NCBI GenBank assembly: GCA_002749535.1
Contig: MZZL01000394.1
Location: forward strand, 590,443-654,442
From: Apophysomyces variabilis
Lineage: Eukaryota > Mucoromycota > Mucoromycetes > Mucorales > Mucoraceae
Reading direction: 5' to 3'
DNA length: 64,000 nt
Position 1 is the first letter of the stretch. Each line of letters opens with the position of its first letter. Below are positions 45,864 to 57,817 of the stretch, in pieces. The notes under the pieces are model-generated. The model was not told the DNA's origin, searched no databases, and saw nothing but the letters and a program-made list of their open reading frames with translations. The translations under genes were made by a program, and so were the position numbers.

Positions 45864-46945
45864 TGTGCCAGGTAAGAAAAAAGATAACAGAGAGATAATG
45901 CTTTTCTCGTCGGTTAATGCTTTCTGATTATATAGCTTTCTACCGCAGCACTTGTACGATCTTCTTTTTTTTCCTTCTACTTCAAAACAGGAAGTTTACT
46001 ACGCCATTACTATGATAGCAGCTTTACAATAGTTGTCAATTACTGCGGCAGGACATATTCTTAGTAAGATCGGACCTTTTAGATTGATCTTCAACTTCAC
46101 CAAAGTCAGCATCCCTTTTGTGGTAATTTACTGCGGTTGCCGAACATCATTACATCGTGCCAACCATTGTTTCCTTACTGCGGCAGTCTTTGCAAACGTA
46201 TATGCTTTGGCCTAATAGTAGAGTATTGAAGGTAAGCGTTTTATATAATGCCTGTTTTAGCTGTTCAATTGCTACAAAAATAAAATGGAGAGCTTTTTCA
46301 TTTATTCTTTGTTATATATAAACGAGTTTTGACATAGTAGTCAGTTTAAGCTTTATGCTTGTAATGTCATGCTGCTTTGTCATTACAAAAATCTGAATCA
46401 ACATATGTTTAGACATTCTATTAATCTTGCAAAGGGTACTTTTTTTTCTTTTTACTGCGGCAAGCTTGTCAAACATTTTTCTTCTCCCCAACAGACTTCT
46501 TACAAAAGACTACAATAAATCTAAACCATGAAAACAGATTGTTGCCTTTCATATTTGATTAAGAACAACATCGTCATGCTAATGACGGTCGAAATCAGAT
46601 GCTTTTACTTTAACAGTGTAATGTAGCTACCATTTGAACATGCATAGTTGCAATGCTGAATGACAATTGTTCACTTATGCGTTCTTATCTTGACACCCAA
46701 TAAACATGTCTTATAATACTGTTTAAAAGGAATGCATTTGAATGCTTTTACTGACTAAGACATTATTGAACACTTTTTTCTATGGTGACTCTACCTAGAA
46801 AAGCTAAACGGGTTAAACGGGTCAGGTCAGGTTACTACTTTCTTGACCTGTTTATTAACTGGGTCATAAAATAGCAACCCGTATCCAGTCTAAACGGATA
46901 CAGATCGGGTTGGGTTGACGGGTCACGGATATATGGTGATCCCTA
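45864..46945. other. hAT-1 5' noncoding region and right subterminal zone
   Basis: AT-rich with several TACTGCGGCA motifs (46041, 46130, 46180, 46454) and ending in the GGGTC-rich subterminal zone. No gene is seen. Confidence 0.5.
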
Positions 46946-47176
46946 CATAGAAGCATTGTTTAGAACACTTATATCACCCAAGATGCTGAACTGTTGGCTG
47001 CCAAACTGCTGGCTACTGAACATAGACAAAGACTCCACCTGCTGTTCCAACATAACCTTGCGCACTGATGCCTCAACCAAACCAGGAAGCTTCTTATCTA
47101 TGACCTTGCTCAAGATTCTATGCAATTCTGCGTTTGCATTTTCTCACCTTTGGTTGTTGTTGGTAGTTGATGACAT

Positions 47177-47867
47177 TTTCAATAAAAAAATAAAGTGATG
47201 TTAAAAGAGATAATAAATACATACCTTTCAAATCTTATTAGTATTTATATTAGTCACTAAAAAAAAGCGCGTCTTCATATGATGTGATGTTGATAATCTG
47301 TTCTATGAGTCATAATGAACATCTTCCTGATTTATAATAGAATGGTCGTGTAGAATCACTATAGTTTTCTTGCAGACTATATATGATAGGTGTAATTGGT
47401 GTGTACAGGGACAGATCAACTGTTACTCAAGGAAAATATTGCATAATGATTGGACAGTTGCCATAAATAGCAGCGCTGAGGTTACTGTTCACTTAGCCAA
47501 AATGAAAAATTTAAGCGGTGTTGATATTATGAATTTTTGTCAATAAAAAGTTTTTAAAAAAGAAAACTACAACAACTTTGTAAGAATATGCATGTTACCA
47601 TTAACACGTTCAATTGTCTTACCTTTATTATTCAGGAATATATGCGATTTCAATCATTCCATGTAGAAATCAATCCATTATGCTCAACATGAATCATACT
47701 TACCAGCACCAATCATGAACTCACCTTTACAATCGCTCTTTTAATATGCATTATGCGTTAGCTTCCATGTCACGTATGAATTCTGACAACAAGGGGAGCC
47801 AATCACACTGCGTATACAAGTGTGTCAATTGATGTACAATTGTACTGTCAGTGAAGCTCTTCAAATT
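47177..47867. promoter_or_regulatory. CACTA-3 divergent promoter region, left half
   Basis: Lies between the accessory ATG and the hAT-2 insertion; with 54399-54604 it makes an interval of about 0.9 kb between the two divergent starts. AT-rich. The last eight bases TTCAAATT are the hAT-2 target duplication. Confidence 0.5.
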
Positions 47868-47879
47868 TAGGGCTTGTAA

Positions 47880-48060
47880 CTGGGCTGGGATGACCCAGGA
47901 CCTGGCCCATATATTACCGGACCGCCGGGCATCAGTCCAAGAAGTGGCCCAGATATGGTGGCCCAGCAGGTCACGAATTGACATAGTGGGCCAGCCCAGT
48001 TATGGCCCGCCGAATTAGGGCCTGACCAGTTTATGGCCCGCTTAACTACCTAATAAATGC
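47880..48060. repeat. hAT-2 left subterminal GGCCC cluster
   Basis: Repeated TGGCCCA, GGGCCAG and TATGGCCCG motifs in both orientations; equivalent clusters lie at 48665-48845, 51895-52085, 54115-54400 and 63598-63800. Confidence 0.75.
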
Positions 48061-48087
48061 AGCCCACCTGACTACCCAATTATCTAC

Positions 48088-48162
48088 CTGTTTGCCTGTT
48101 TGCCTGTTTGCCCCATTTGCCCATTTGCCCATTTGCCCATTTGCCCGTTTGCCCATTTATCT
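48088..48162. repeat. Minisatellite of about 8-bp units (TTTGCCCA/TTTGCCTG)
   Basis: About nine tandem units between the GGCCC cluster and the gene. The mirror copy in hAT-3 lies at 51785-51868 and differs in unit number. Confidence 0.85.
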
Positions 48163-49156
48163 ATATAGAGGCTGTTAGTAAACAAACATTTAAGCTAAAT
48201 CAGTATAAGCGTACCTTGTGACTGTAAGAAAATTTTTACTTATATATGGCGTTTTGCTCTAGTTTCTCTTACCATCATCCTTTATCTTCTCGTTTTCCTC
48301 TGCAAGTATTGGTGAAGACACAGTAGTCTTTTCCTTTTTTCTTTTCTTTGCTTTCAGGTTACAGCAAAGATACAGTGGTCTTTCTCTTCTTTCTTTTCAT
48401 TTTCTTTTTATATTCATTTTGGTTTTAGTTTTCTTTTTTTTTCTCTCTCTCTTCACTTTTCCTTGAACGTAACTGCTAAGATGTCATTTGATGAAGTCAG
48501 TTCAACAAACGATGCAGCCTCATTAAAAAGACATGCAAGCACTCTAACTGATGACATGCATAATACTACTCTTTCTGAATCCTCTACGTCAACAAGCGCT
48601 GCAAAAAGACAAAGACAAACAACAAGCATTGTCTGGAAGTTTTTTAAAAAAGCTGAATGGACTAGAGCTTGAAATGGGCAGGTCATAAATGGGTGGGCCT
48701 TAATTGAGATGGGCCTTAAGTGGGCGGGTCTAAGTGGGCCGGGTCAGTATATTGGCCCATGGCCCACTGGGCTGGGTCAAAGTATAGACCCATGACCCGC
48801 TGGGCCATTATAGTTGGGCCCAACCTTGGCCCAAAGCCCAGTCAACTAAAGCAATGCTTGACCTGATTCCTGATAAAACTTATTGCTCAATTGATTTCAA
48901 ACATTGATCCTAATGTTAAATAACTGATTCATAATGCATGTCATTGCAACGTCATAACAAACGCAAGTTAAGTGATGTGAAATGCAATTGCATTTATTTG
49001 TAACAAGTATAGTTAAGTATATAAAGAGCCTTTAGTGAATAAAAAAAATTGGTTGCAAAAAGCTAAGCAATAAAACGAAATAAAGAAACTGACAGTAAGA
49101 ATTAAAAAAAAAAGCAATGACAAAAAACACAGTGACCAGATTAAAGTGTAAAGCAA

Positions 49157-51461
49157 TTAGTGCAATTGAGTGCGAATTNNNNNNNNNNNNNNNNNNNNNN
49201 NNNNNNNNNNNNNNNNNNNNNNNNNNNNNNNNNNNNNNNNNNNNNNNNNNNNNNNNNNNNNNNNNNNNNNNNNNNNNNNNNNNNNNNNNNNNNNNNNNNN
49301 NNNNNNNNNNNNNNNNNNNNNNNNNNNNNNNNNNNNNNNNNNNNNNNNNNNNNNNNNNNNNNNNNNNNNNNNNNNNNNNNNNNNNNNNNNNNNNNNNNNN
49401 NNNNNNNNNNNNNNNNNNNNNNNNNNNNNNNNNNNNNNNNNNNNNNNNNNNNNNNNNNNNNNNNNNNNNNNNNNNNNNNNNNNNNNNNNNNNNNNNNNNN
49501 NNNNNNNNNNNNNNNNNNNNNNNNNNNNNNNNNNNNNNNNNNNNNNNNNNNNNNNNNNNNNNNNNNNNNNNNNNNNNNNNNNNNNNNNNNNNNNNNNNNN
49601 NNNNNNNNNNNNNNNNNNNNNNNNNNNNNNNNNNNNNNNNNNNNNNNNNNNNNNNNNNNNNNNNNNNNNNNNNNNNNNNNNNNNNNNNNNNNNNNNNNNN
49701 NNNNNNNNNNNNNNNNNNNNNNNNNNNNNNNNNNNNNNNNNNNNNNNNNNNNNNNNNNNNNNNNNNNNNNNNNNNNNNNNNNNNNNNNNNNNNNNNNNNN
49801 NNNNNNNNNNNNNNNNNNNNNNNNNNNNNNNNNNNNNNNNNNNNNNNNNNNNNNNNNNNNNNNNNNNNNNNNNNNNNNNNNNNNNNNNNNNNNNNNNNNN
49901 NNNNNNNNNNNNNNNNNNNNNNNNNNNNNNNNNNNNNNNNNNNNNNNNNNNNNNNNNNNNNNNNNNNNNNNNNNNNNNNNNNNNNNNNNGGCAGCCACTA
50001 AAAGCATCAACAGAATTCTCAATTTGATTGCATTGTCGATCATATCTGTGGTAGAGTTCCATCATGTTCTGCAGTCAAGTGTTGGTTGGATAGATGGACA
50101 GTTTTCCGTGGTGTTGATGTAGGTTTAAAGTTGTTCACGACGTTTAACTGACATGTGGATAGATCGAATCAAAGACCGAAGCTATAATGTGAACTTGTTA
50201 CTATAATTTAAGCTGAATAAAGACGAAATTTACCTTTTGAACTATATCTCTGATACCACCAAGTCTAAGGAAAATTGCAGGTTCATCTTCATCTTCAGCT
50301 GTTGGTAGTACATTCAATGTTTTCAGAGCATCTTGCACGCCAAGGTTTATTATATGCGCAATACAACAGTTATGTTAATTTGCTGCATTGAACTGTACAC
50401 TGAGCTTTTCCCATTGTTCTTCAAGGACCATCATCATCGTATCATTGTTGGTGGCATTGTCAGTAGTGATAGCCAGGATCTACAATGTTTTTAGAAACGA
50501 TATTGTACTTAATATCAATTTACCTTTGTAGCAATATTCAAGTCATGCATCGAGTCCATGAATACTTTCGCCAAATTTTCACCTGTATGTGCGCCAACCA
50601 TTGGAATAAAATCCAGCAAGACGTCCTGAAGTTCCCAGTTTTCGTTGACAAAGTGACCTGTTACTCCCAGAAAAGAATGATAGTTTGGTGAGGTCCAGAC
50701 ATCAAGCGTGATTGATATTTTTGCATCCAGATCCTAGATGAAATTTAATACTATGGCTCATTAAAAGAAATAAACTTACATTCAGTCTCTTTTTCAACAG
50801 CGCCCGACCTTCCTCAAAGTTCTGAATAATGTCGTTACGAATAGTTTTCCCAGAGACAATAGCAGCAGCAGGTTGCAACGTTTGAACAAGATTACGGAAG
50901 TGTACAGATTCAACCTCAGAGAACGGCTGGTCATTGGCAACGACCCACTCAGCAAGCTTTTTACGGAAGTCATTTTGGTCAAATGGTCTTTGTAGTGAAC
51001 TAATATAAAAACTGGTAAGTCTATTATTAAACCTATCTGCAATCCAACCTACCTGCCAAAGTACTTGTCAAGGCCTTTCACAGGCTCTCCCTTCGCAACA
51101 CTATACTCGCTATAATGCTTTGTTTGTAAATGTAGTAGTGATTGTTTTGTACTGCTATCATGACACTTGACGAAGAAATCTTTGTTTTTGCTAATTGCTT
51201 TTGTAAGAACCCAAGAGCATGCTAGTAATCGTAAGTATACCTCTCACATAAAATGCATTTGGCATATTTGGTTTCATTTGTCCATTCGGCTTTTCTAAAA
51301 AACTTCCAGACAATGCTTGTTGTTTGTCTTTGTCTTTTTGCAGCGCTTGTTGACATAGAGAATTCAGAAAGAGTAGTGTTGTGCATGTCATCAGTTAAAG
51401 TGCTTGCATGTCTTTTTAATGAGGCCGCATCGTTTGTTGAACTGACTTCATCAAATGACAT
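49157..51461 (-). pseudogene. hAT-3 transposase (incomplete, contains assembly gap)
   Basis: Start ATG 51461-51459 with the same N terminus as hAT-2 (MSFDEVSSTNDAAS), uninterrupted through KAEWTNETKYAKCILCERYT (BED-type C-x2-C). Exons homologous to those of hAT-2 follow down to about 49990 (LRILLMLLVAA). The gap hides the central and most of the C-terminal part. The last codons QLH and stop TAA 49157-49159 lie on the far side. A TAA where hAT-2 has the same defect (about 50377) suggests the family was already damaged, or shares a non-autonomous ancestor. Whether it is otherwise intact cannot be judged. Confidence 0.78.
49179..49989. other. Assembly gap (811 n)
   Basis: Unknown bases; flanking sequence belongs to hAT-3 on both sides, so the gap is internal to that element. 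Confidence 0.98.
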
Positions 51462-51784
51462 CTTAGCAGTTACGTTTAAGGAAAAGTGAAGAGAGAGAGA
51501 AAAAAAAAGAAAACTAAAACCAAAATGAATATAAAAAGAAAATGAAAAGAAAGAAGAGAAAGACCACTGTATCTTTGCTGTAACCTGAAAGCAAAGAAAA
51601 GAAAAAAGGAAAAGACTACTGTGTCTTCACCAATACTTGCAGAGAAAAACGAGAAGATAAAGGATGATGGTAAGAGAAACCAGAGCGAAACGCCATATAT
51701 AAGTAAAAATTTTCTCACAGTCACAAGGTACGCTTATACTGATTTAGCTTAAATGTTTGTTTACTAACAGCCTCTATATAGATA

Positions 51785-51868
51785 AATGGGCAAACGGGCA
51801 AACGGGCAAACGGGCAAACAGGCAAATGGGCAAACGGGCAAACGGGGCAAACAGGCAAATGGGCAAAT
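51785..51868. repeat. Minisatellite of hAT-3 (GGGCAAAC/GGGCAAAT units)
   Basis: About ten tandem 8 bp units, the inverted counterpart of 48088-48162. Confidence 0.85.
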
Positions 51869-54398
51869 GGGTAGATAATTGGGTAGTCAGGTGGGCTGCA
51901 TTTATTAGGTAGTTAAGCGGGCCATAAACTGGTCGGGCCCTAATTGGGCGGGCCATAACTGGGCTGGGCCACTATGTCAACCCATGACCTGCTGGGCCAC
52001 CATATCTGGGCCACTTCTTGGACTGATGCCCGGCGGTCTGGTAATATATGGGCCAGGTCCTGGGTCATCCTGGCCCAGTTACAAGCCCTAGAATGGACAA
52101 ATGAAACCAAACGTGCCAAATGCATTTTATGTGAGAGGTATACTTACGATTACTAGCATGCTCTTGGGTTTTTACAAAAGCAATTAGCAAAAACAAAGAT
52201 TTCTTCGTCAAGTGTCACAATGGCAGTACAAAACAATCACTACTACATTTACAAACAAAGCATTATAGCGAGTATAGTGTTGTGAAGGGAGAGCCTGTGA
52301 AAGGCCTTGACAAGTACTTTAGCAGGTAGGTTGGATTGCAGATAGGTTTAATAATAGACTTACCAGTTTTTATATTAGTTTACTACAAAGACCATTTGAC
52401 CAAAATGACTTCTATAAAAAGCTTGCTGAGTGGGTCATTGCCAATGACCAGCCGTTCTCTGAGGTTGAATCTGTACACTTCCATAATCTTGTTCAAACGT
52501 TGCAACCTGCTGCTGCTATTGTCTCTGGGAAAACTATTCGTAACAACATTATTCAGAACTTTGAGGAAGGTCGGGCGCTGTTGAAAAAGAGACTGAATGT
52601 AAGTTTATTTCTTTTAATAAGCCATAGTATTAAATTTCATCTAGGATCTGGATGCAAAAATATCAATCACGCTTGATGTCTGGACCTCACCAAACTATCA
52701 TTCTTTTCTGGGAGTAACAGGTCACTTTGTCAACGAAAACTGGGAACTTCAGGACGTCTTGCTGGATTTTATTCCAATGGTTGGCGCACATACAGGTGAA
52801 AATTTGGCGAAAATATTCATGGACTCAATGCATGACTTGAATATTGCTACAAAGATAAATTGATATTAAGTACAATATCGTTTCTAAAAACATTGTAGAT
52901 CCTGGCTATCACTACTGACAATGCCACCAACAATGATATGATGATGATGGTCCTTGAAGAACAATGGAAAAAGCTCAGTGTACAGTTCAATGCAGCAAAT
53001 TAACATAACTGTTGTATTGCGCATATAATAAACCTTGGCGTGCAAGATGCTCTGAAAACATTGAATGTACTACCAACAGCTGAAGATGAAGATGAACCTG
53101 CAATTTTCCTTAGACTTGGTGGTATCAGAGATACAGTTCAAAAGGTAAATTTCGTCTTTATTCAGCTTAAATTATAGTAACAAGTTCACATTATAGCTTC
53201 AGTCTTTGATTCGATCTATCCACATGTCAGTTAAACGTCGTGAACAACTTTAAACCTACATCAACACCATGGAAAACTGTCCATCTATCCAACCAACACT
53301 TGACTGCAGAACACGATGGAACTCTACCACAGATATGATTGACAATGCAATCAAATTGAGAATTCTGTTGATGCTTTTAGTGGCTGCCAATAGAAAGGCG
53401 ATGAGTATCTTTGAACTAAGTGATCATGAATGGGACCTGTTGTCTGAATTTTTAAACTTATTTTCTGTAAGTATATTATATGTCTTCATGGTTATTGCTT
53501 ACTTATTTTGTTCTGTAAAAGATTTTTCGAACAACGACGTNACAAGCGATCCATTGTTGTGGTGGCGTGACAGACAAGCAGTATATCCAGTACTCTCTCG
53601 GATTGCTCGTGACTTTTTGGCAATTCCAGGTATCATTGATATCAATAGTTACCAAAATTATATTGACTTTAGAATAGGCTCCAGTGCACCAATTGAACGT
53701 GTCTTTTCTAGTGGAAGGAATCTCATCTCACAAAGCCGATCGTCACTGAATGTTGAGACCATTCGAGCATGCATGCTAGAGAAACACCAAATTCACACTC
53801 AATTGCACTAATTGCTTTACACTTTAATCTGGTCACTGTGTTTTTTGTCATTGCTTTTTTTTTTAATTCTTACTGTCAGTTTCTTTATTTCGTTTTATTG
53901 CTTAGCTTTTTGCAACCAATTTTTTTTATTCACTAAAGGCTCTTTATATACTTAACTATACTTGTTACAAATAAATGCAATTGCATTTCACATCACTTAA
54001 CTTGCGTTTGTTATGACATTGCAATGACATGCATTACGAATTAGTTATTTAACATTGGGATCAATGTTTGAAATCAATTGAGCAATAAGTTTTGTCAGGA
54101 ATTGGGTCAAGCATCGCTTTAGTTGACTGGGCTTTGGGCCAAGGTTGGGCCCAACTATAATGGCCCAGCGGGTCATGGGTCTATACTTTGACCCAGCCCA
54201 GTGGGCCATGGGCCAATATACTGACCCGGCCCACTTAGACCCGCCCACTTAAGGCCCATCTCAATTAAGGCCCACCCATTTATGACCCGCCCATTTCAAG
54301 CTCTANCAATATACTGACCCAGCCTACTTAGACCCGCCTACTTAAGGCCCATCTCAATTAAGGCCCACCCATTTATGACCTGCCCATTTCAAGCTCTA

Positions 54399-54604
54399 TT
54401 CAAATTACATATGCGCTATATCTGCATGAACCAATACCTGCAAACCTTCATATGATTACTCACAATAATGACGACCAAGATATTATAATACCATGACAAG
54501 ATTGGTTGACAGAGAAACCAGTCAACAAGCTATCAACAGAGTAAATAAGATATATAAAGTGAAAAAAAGGACATCCATATTCAATCTTTTTCTATCAACT
54601 TACC
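54399..54604. promoter_or_regulatory. CACTA-3 divergent promoter region, right half
   Basis: Starts with the second TTCAAATT duplication. GATATATAAAGTG at about 54548 is a TATA-like element about 55 bp before the transposase ATG. Confidence 0.5.
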
Positions 54605-57600
54605 ATGACCCTTCTAACTATTATTACCTGCCATATCTGCCATGTTACCTTTACTGGACTCAAGCGTTATAACTGCCATAGAAGAGCTTGCTTTATACAG
54701 CATGAAAAGCAAGACATTCGTTTGTTGGAGCTTAACGAAGAGGCTACAGTATAACGATTGTTAAAATAGTGATTGGAATAGTCATTAATATATTATAGTT
54801 AGGAAACTAAGGAACATACCAAAGATGTTGAAGTCCCTACTGTTGAGAACGATTGAGAGATCGATATCCTGAACTTGATTGACTTGCCAGACAGTGTTAA
54901 TGAAGAACCAGAAGAATATGACCTACTTGATATGCTTTTTGACTTTCCATCAGACGGTGATGAAGTAGTTGGAGAAGCTATGGAAAGCCAGAACTGTAAG
55001 CAATGAAAGCATGTTCTGCACTTACTGATATGTAAAATAGTCGACTCTGATCCTATGGATCTTTGTTCTGATGAAATGAATGACAGTGCCCATACATTTA
55101 AGTACAAGAAACATACTTCTTGGATGTACACAGAATGCATGAGCGTCAAACTTTACATGGCCGCAGTCAGCTCCAACATCTCTTATAAGGCTTATGACAA
55201 CATGGTGAAGATCTTCAATGAATTCCTTGAAATCGTGCAAAACGGTTAGTGTCATTTCATTGTGCATTTCACGTTTCTTACCAATATGTAGATCAGAATC
55301 AGCGACACTGCCCTCTGCTCAGTTACCACTTGTCTGACAAGCTGGTAAAAGAGGAATATAATGTATAGCTGAAAATATATGATGTATGTTGTAACGGTTA
55401 TATCTTGTACATGAAAGACGAACCTAAGACTGTCTGCAATGAATGCAAAGAAAGCTGATACAAGGAATCTAACAAGCGCCAGGCAAATGGCAAACCCATT
55501 TTGCAGCCAGCGCAGACAATAAAGATCCTTCCAATTGCTGGACAGCTGGCTCGCATGCTTGGTGATGAGGAGACGCGCAAGCTCCTATCCTACTGCCATA
55601 ATTTCCAGAATGAGGAAGGGATGTACAGAGACATCTTTGACGGGACAGTATACCAATTGCTATGCCATGATAAAGACCTGTTCAAAGGAATGCACGACAT
55701 CGCCCTGACGTTGTACGTCAATGGCTTCCAACTATTTAACATGAGCAAAACTTCTTTGACAATGTTGCATCTTGTTGTTCTCAACTTTGATTTCTCTATT
55801 TGGTAAGTATCAGATTTGAATTAAGTAATTACGCTAACTTTAAGATCCTTACCATGCATAGATATGAGAATCACAATATGCTTCAAATTGGTATCACTTC
55901 TGGTCCAAGAAACCCAAGGGACCTGTGGACGTTTCTTGAGCCTACGCTTCATGAGCTGCGTCAATTGGAAAATGATAGTATGGTTGTCAAGTTGCTGGAT
56001 GGTACGTGATTCAGGGCAAGAGTTCACTTGCTACTAGCCACTGGTGACATTCCTGCTGCTGCCAGTCTTTGCAATTATGCCACCTTTTCACATACGTATG
56101 GCTGTTGACAATGTTTGATTGAGGAAAAAAAGACGACTGGCATGTACTTCATTCTGAACCAACAGCAAACTTTTACTATGCGATTGGTGGAGCAGTACAA
56201 ACAAGGTGACGAGGTACGTTGCATTTGCTTCAGCACAGATCAGGCATAAGATACTGACAAGCTGTCATATCACCTTTGCAATATCAACAGGATAGAGGTA
56301 TCAGGGCACCAGTTCCATTTGCACACCTATGATCGTTCACAGGATCTTTGTTTTTTAGGCTCGATGAGATGCATCTGCTCGGGCATAGATTGGCAAGACT
56401 TCTGTGGAACTTGTTGCTCAATGATAAACAAAAGTTTGGTGACAACACGATCACAGAACAATATCCTTTCAAGCTAAAGACAGGTATCACTTTGTGTATG
56501 ATTGGAGATGCAGTACAGAGCTCTCACCAGTATATGCCTACTGCATTTCAGGGTAAATGGAACAATACAGCAACTGATTCAGGCCATTACTGGGCAGTCG
56601 ACTGGCTAGACTTCCTTTTGTACGTTGTTTCCACCATTATAGTCGACAGCTTGGAGCAAGATGAGACCCGTTTTGCAGTTCTGAAATTGATCCTTGCTTG
56701 TCAAATAAGTTTGCAGTGGGAAATCAGTGCAGCAGATCTGAGCACTGTTGAACGGTATGTTATTATATAGAAATATATACTGTATCTAATACCTTCTTTT
56801 CGTCGTTTAGAAACATTCGTGAATGGCAGTCTTTCCTGTTGGCGCACTACAACAATGGCAAAGGAACACTTAGACCACTGGTATTTACCATCACGCAACA
56901 TTACCTTTCGCACATTGCCAGTACATTGCGCAATCTTGGCCCTCTACATTCCTTTTCCGCACGCTGTATGGAACGTACCAACGGTCTGTACAAAAAGATG
57001 ATCCGATCAATGGCTGCCCCAGGACAAAACGCAAGCAATCTTATTGAGAAGCTGGCAGCTTTCTGTTTCGTAGAACGTATGCATCCACAATTGCAACAGT
57101 CAATACCATATGATGAGTTATCCTATCTGTCCCCAACATCAGAATCCACTGAACTACAGATATGGAGACCTTACCATAAAGAAATCGACCTGCATTCATT
57201 TCTTGGAATAGAGGGCATCACAGGAGATATGCTGCGAAACACATTAGCCAGTTTCTGGATGAGTCACTGCAAGTTTGAAGTAAGTATGCCAGTAGACGAT
57301 GTTATTCTGCAACTACATCCACACTTCCTGTTGGCCAGTTGTATATAGAAAGATAGCTGCATTTATGCCAGTAAACTCCATGACTGCCAATATGGATCGA
57401 ACAGATATAACTCACTTGGTATATATGAGTTCACCAAGATGAGGTAAGATGCCTGGTCGTTTTATCATACAATGCCTTACACGTTTTCAATCTTCATTTA
57501 GTTGGTCTGGATGAGAACATCGTGAAGTGTTTGTTGGTGAAACACAATTTTTTATTTACTATCAACATGACACTGACAAGCAAATTCTGGCTGTTGTGCA

Positions 57601-57817
57601 TTTCTACCAAAATCTTTGGCAGGAACATGATTGGTTTCCAGTCCTCATCAAGAACCTGTCTGATTCTGGGATGCTGAAGGTTATTGACGTTGGGGGGTTA
57701 AATGAAGCTGCTAGATTGATTTCAAAGGTGAATTCCACTACACAGTTTCATATTGTTTGGCCATATAGAAAAACCAACAGAAGGTTCAAGTTTGGCAACC
57801 CCAGCTCCCTTGAGTAG
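54605..57817 (+). pseudogene. CACTA-3 Tnp2-like transposase with C2HC finger (broken)
   Basis: Start ATG 54605 (MTLLTIITC). The finger is CHICHVTF...CHRRAC, C-x2-C-x12-H-x3-C, as in the sister copies. Exons follow with short introns: about 55244-55291 (GTTAGT...TATGTAG), 55804-55860, and others near 56215-56290 and 56755-56810. Motifs: LTLYVNGFQLFNMS, where the first catalytic Asp of DGF is Asn; LLATGDIPAAASLC; RLDEMHLLGHRLARL; GHYWAVDWLDFLLY; ERTNGLYKKMIRSMAA; and C-terminal VGETQFFIYYQH and FKFGNPSSLE before TAG 57815-57817. Stops lie at about 54752, 55370, 55459, 56007, 56107 and 57346. It is the most diverged of the four copies but keeps the full domain order. Confidence 0.82.

Larger units (their letters stand above)
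43121..46945 (-). mobile_element. hAT-1 element, 3825 bp, 8-bp target duplication CATAGAAG
   Basis: Ends TAGGGATC...GATCCCTA are inverted repeats, and CATAGAAG lies immediately outside both (43113-43120 and 46946-46953), the 8 bp duplication diagnostic of hAT. Both subterminal zones are rich in GGGTCAGG / CAACCCG motifs (43136-43240 and 46800-46925). It carries one minus-strand transposase gene. It inserted inside the CACTA-3 accessory coding sequence. Confidence 0.95.
42639..47176 (-). pseudogene. CACTA-3 accessory protein gene split by hAT-1
   Basis: A diverged member of the unknown accessory family. The 5' part, 47176-46946, starts MSSTTNNN and has a helix LPGLVEASVRKVMLEQQ. The reading passes through the hAT target CTTCTATG (SM) and resumes at 43112 with AIVRGETPPS, WLEARDHKRQ, then LGQKAQTVLQQLEVACGFSA, MALEMGVPLDLCKNYWGADC and LIKRKWQNAYNQRNR before the stop at 42639. 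Stops also occur near 47145 and in the region 43080-42970. It keeps the W-G-A-x-x-L-I-x-R-x-W-x-N-x-Y-N-x-R-N-(K/R) C-terminal signature, which identifies the most conserved part of the family. Confidence 0.78.
48663..52089 (-). mobile_element. hAT-3 element inserted in hAT-2, target duplication GAATGGAC
   Basis: Left end TAGAGCTTGAAATGGGC and right end CCCAGTTACAAGCCCTA; GAATGGAC occurs just before 48663 and just after 52089. Its two ends are those of hAT-2 in opposite orientation and the sequences are nearly identical, so this is the same family inserted into its own copy. An 811 bp gap of n (49179-49989) removes the middle of its gene. Confidence 0.93.
48480..53811 (+). pseudogene. hAT-2 transposase, split by hAT-3 and with central deletion
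   Basis: Exon 1 starts at ATG 48480 (MSFDEVSSTNDAASLKRHAS) and is interrupted at 48662 after KKAEW; it resumes at 52090 with NETKRAKCILCER, part of a BED-type finger (C-x2-C, later LHLQTKH). Downstream exons hold ADWVIANDQPF-like AEWVIANDQPFSEVES, ISITLDVWTSPNYHSFLG, ILAITTDNATNNDMM (catalytic Asp region), HIINLGVQDALKTL and LDCRTRWNSTTDMID. The C-terminal dimerisation domain is DPLLWWRDRQAVYP and SSAPIERVFSSGRNLIS to the TAA at 53809-53811. The stretch between LLSEFLNLF and the C terminus is too short for a hAT enzyme and contains an n at 53541, so about 150-200 codons are missing by deletion or mis-assembly. A TAA near 53002 also breaks the frame. Confidence 0.82.
47868..54398 (+). mobile_element. 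hAT-2 element, 8-bp target duplication TTCAAATT
   Basis: Left end TAGGGCTTGTAACTGGGC and right end (reverse complement) TAGAGCTTGAAATGGGC; TTCAAATT flanks both sides (47860-47867 and 54399-54406). Subterminal zones contain many GGGCC/GGCCC motifs. The plus-strand transposase starts at 48480 and ends at 53811. hAT-3 is inserted in the first exon. The right end is repeated (54206-54305 and 54307-54398) across a single n, an apparent assembly artefact. Confidence 0.93.

Noticed and set aside
49117..50122. Several long open frames on both strands across the run of n
   Set aside because: They consist almost entirely of unknown bases; only the few flanking codons are real, and those belong to the ends of the hAT-3 transposase.
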